Positions 8,101-8,701 of a stretch of DNA of 8,701 nt are shown in pieces. The DNA is from CBDVBL01 sp965555375 (GTDB taxonomy: Bacteria; Zixibacteria; MSB-5A5; UBA10806): positions 1 to 8,701 of the forward strand of contig CBEWDL010000137.1 in NCBI GenBank assembly GCA_965555375.1, read 5' to 3'. The position numbers and the translations under genes were made by a program. The notes below the pieces were generated by a model that ran no database searches, had not been told where the DNA came from, and saw only the letters and a list, made by a program, of their open reading frames with translations. The stretch's first letter is position 1, and each line of letters opens with the position of its first letter.

Positions 8101-8421
8101 AGCGATGTAGTGACGGCGGTGGACGATGCTTTGGAGGTTCCGGCGGAATTCGGGTTATCGCAGAACTACCCCAATCCTTTCAACGCCAAAACCACGATTC
8201 ACTTCTCGCTGGGCGGCCCGGGAGAGGTTACTCTATCGGTCTTCGATCTGCTCGGGCGGAGAATCAGAGTATTGCAGTCGGGCTTTTTGAATGCGGGTGC
8301 GCACAGTATCGTATGGGACGGCGCTAACGAAGCCGGAAAGGTTGTAGCATCCGGTATCTATTTTTACCGCCTGGAAAGCCCCGAAGGCTCCAGAACCATG
8401 CGGATGCTGTTGCTTAAGTAA
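5140..8421 (+). CDS. Secreted S8 subtilisin-like serine protease with FG-GAP-type propeller and T9SS sorting domain
   Basis: This 1093-aa protein is predicted to be exported to the surface or medium. In order: signal peptide (1-25, cleavage after ASA); a propeptide-like region (about 26-140); S8 catalytic domain (about 145-465); a beta-sandwich with GDDGDGILNPGE (about 475-590); eight propeller repeats (598-984); and a C-terminal T9SS type A-like sorting domain (about 1005-1093). All catalytic residues are present: Asp176 (IPDTGVDWDHPDL), His247 (GHGSHVSG), oxyanion Asn342 (ISAAGN) and Ser404 (DGTSMAAPH), so it should be active. An acidic NGYVDD segment (about 204-215) may bind calcium. T9SS cargo normally crosses the inner membrane by Sec and loses the sorting domain when released or anchored. 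The gene stands alone between a divergent gene and a strong terminator. The fold calls are firm; the substrate is unknown. Confidence 0.93.
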   Translation: MKIWILLTSIGLALATLFSPGLASALSPESAAHFEDGVDYMPNVIIVAFTPENVPLAPALQSGVAITGIDEVDELNLLFEVTQMRQLFPGAEKHGEIEMAGYYSITFQDGLDLLTVLEAYDKLDAVGHVEPDGIHPIYYDPDDPMIYQQWAIAKIEARGAWDITHGDPDIVLGIPDTGVDWDHPDLGADVWLNEAEINGEERVDDDDNGYVDDYRGWDWVTGGYLCDYNGGEDCSVADNNPMDFAGHGSHVSGITSAATDNGVGIAGVGFNCKIMALRMGWQATDGGGYVGMGFAASAFYYAANNGARGLNCSWGSSNSGGLGAATDYAINNGLIVISAAGNNNNQSPSYLCSRSDVMAVAATNSSDQKASFSSYGSWVDVSAPGVGIRSTVFNNSYANYDGTSMAAPHVLGLAGLIWSAEPALSRQEVIDRIEDTADNIDDLNPNYEGLLGSGRINAYAALASPYLPNIQAVDQVITITGDDGDGILNPGESFELVITLENIWADAANVTGTFNNNDVFSFSDSVASFGDIPHGGSGDNADNPYVLTSSEDAIPDASTLVLNVQADGDYETDLDIIITLSLDQSGFPLEISANIESSPLIFDFDMDGENELIIGANNETVYAIEADGGNSPGWPQPVSGIVISGPAVGDLAANGSFQIVAVTRTGSIYAWDADGSLLPDFPVDKGGTFYSGPMLIDLDDDDDLEIVVGSFSDNNIHVLNHDGSDYPGWPFIGEGGWYGSPSSGDLDGDGLSEIIYARFDSSVHAFNADGSYVENFPVSLDSLSGVVWSSVAVGDVDGDGHPEIAVATTSGGIHLINHDGSPVQGFPVDVSNVDRSAAPTMADMDGDGTPEIIIGDNNGMLHVIDADGSELFGFPVETGGSITASAVVGDITGDGEADIVVAAGDGTIYGYEADGNMIRNFPIPGSTNGQITAAALGDLDSDGDMEIAVGIRGIGANLMVIDYKENASPADLQWPNFGKDVWRSNDFSDVVTAVDDALEVPAEFGLSQNYPNPFNAKTTIHFSLGGPGEVTLSVFDLLGRRIRVLQSGFLNAGAHSIVWDGANEAGKVVASGIYFYRLESPEGSRTMRMLLLK
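6931..8091 (+). repeat. Eight FG-GAP/VCBS-like beta-propeller repeats in the protease
   Basis: Eight units of 46-52 residues begin at about 6931, 7069, 7210, 7357, 7504, 7645, 7789 and 7936. Each follows the pattern GDxDGDGxxEIxVG, then xxIxxxxxDGS, then FPV. The Asp-rich loop (for example DVDGDGHPE, DMDGDGTPE) resembles the calcium-binding loops of integrin-type FG-GAP blades. Unit 2 has lost it (DLAANGSFQ), and unit 7 has Thr at the third position (DITGDGEAD). Unit 8 ends in a QWPNFGKDVWRS closing motif. The units probably form one closed propeller for binding or structural support. Confidence 0.88.
8152..8418 (+). other. T9SS type A-like C-terminal sorting domain of the protease
   Basis: This covers about the last 89 residues. 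It opens with LSQNYPNPFNAKTTIHFSL, continues with VTLSVFDLLGRRIRVL and GAHSIVWDGANEAGKVVASG, and ends IYFYRLES...RMLLLK. The NPFN motif, FlgD-like beta-sandwich pattern and basic end are characteristic of type IX secretion signals in the FCB superphylum. In Bacteroidota this domain directs outer-membrane translocation and is cleaved by a sortase-like enzyme (PorU). No T9SS machinery gene lies in this window. Confidence 0.88.
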
Positions 8422-8446
8422 TTAGCAGCCAATCGATTTGCCAATT

Positions 8447-8476
8447 AAAAGCCCCGGCGGATGCCGGGGCTTTTTT
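8447..8476 (+). terminator. Strong Rho-independent terminator after the protease gene
   Basis: A perfect 8-bp GC stem, GCCCCGGC (8451-8458) with GCCGGGGC (8463-8470), has a GGAT loop. It is preceded by AAAA and followed by six T residues (8471-8476), so the A and T tracts can extend the stem. It starts 25 bp after the stop codon. Confidence 0.95.
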
Positions 8477-8595
8477 GCAAGCCATATTTCCGCTGATTCT
8501 GTCGCCACGCCTGACATATGTTGAAAATCAGGCCGCTGGCCAGACATTCTTTCTGCGACCTAACGCCTTGATTGAAGAGGGCAAGTTATTTTTAC

Positions 8596-8623
8596 TTGAC
8601 AATTCTAAGATAATCTTTACCTT
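8596..8623 (+). promoter_or_regulatory. Candidate promoter for a gene beyond the right edge
   Basis: A perfect TTGACA (8596-8601) is followed after 16 bp by TACCTT (8618-8623), which keeps the key first T, A and last T of a -10 box. The surrounding 120 bp are noticeably AT-rich compared with the genes. From 8477 to the end I see no convincing coding sequence. A GTG at 8674 is open to the edge but too short to judge. Confidence 0.3.
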
Positions 8624-8701
8624 GATTTAAGAGTTGGTGTAATAAAAATCTTTTCTTTTTTGGAACTGTAAAAGTGATAGGGAAAAAATCCTGCGTAAGC
8701 A

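Overview
The window reads as a chromosomal fragment from a Gram-negative bacterium, most likely of the Fibrobacterota-Chlorobiota-Bacteroidota (FCB) superphylum or a related uncultured phylum. Zixibacteria, KSB1, Marinimicrobia and Eisenbacteria all carry proteins of this style, and Zixibacteria is my first guess. The main evidence is the C-terminus of the last gene. It holds an NYPNPFN motif, a FlgD-like beta-sandwich and a SGIYFYRL...MLLLK ending, which is the type A sorting-domain architecture of type IX secretion (T9SS) cargo. An LPS-type glycosyltransferase supports an outer membrane. Base composition looks balanced and similar across all four genes, and there are no transposases, integrases, phage genes, tRNAs, rRNAs or CRISPR arrays.

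Layout: (1) Bases 2-1441, plus strand: murJ, the lipid II flippase, lacking about 37 N-terminal residues that lie upstream of the window. (2) 1514-2515, plus: a family 9 glycosyltransferase of the LPS heptosyltransferase type, probably co-transcribed with murJ. (3) 2498-4834, minus: a large membrane glycosyltransferase of the GT39/ArnT-like class fused to eight tetratricopeptide repeats. It converges on gene 2, and their 3' ends overlap by 18 bp. (4) 4835-5139: a divergent intergenic region. (5) 5140-8421, plus: a secreted subtilisin-family (S8) protease with a beta-sandwich, an eight-blade FG-GAP/VCBS-type propeller and a T9SS sorting domain, closed by a strong intrinsic terminator at 8447-8476. 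(6) 8477-8701: an AT-rich stretch without a convincing gene, possibly the promoter region of the next gene.

The theme is the cell envelope. MurJ flips the peptidoglycan precursor, the GT9 enzyme probably builds LPS core or another surface glycan in the cytoplasm, and the GT39-TPR protein probably transfers a lipid-linked sugar on the periplasmic face. The divergent protease is exported to the surface. A functional link between the glycosyltransferases and the exported protease is possible but is only inferred from proximity. I found no convincing new multi-gene system. The most notable items are the two unusual multidomain architectures and the overlapping convergent gene ends with a hairpin spanning both stop codons.
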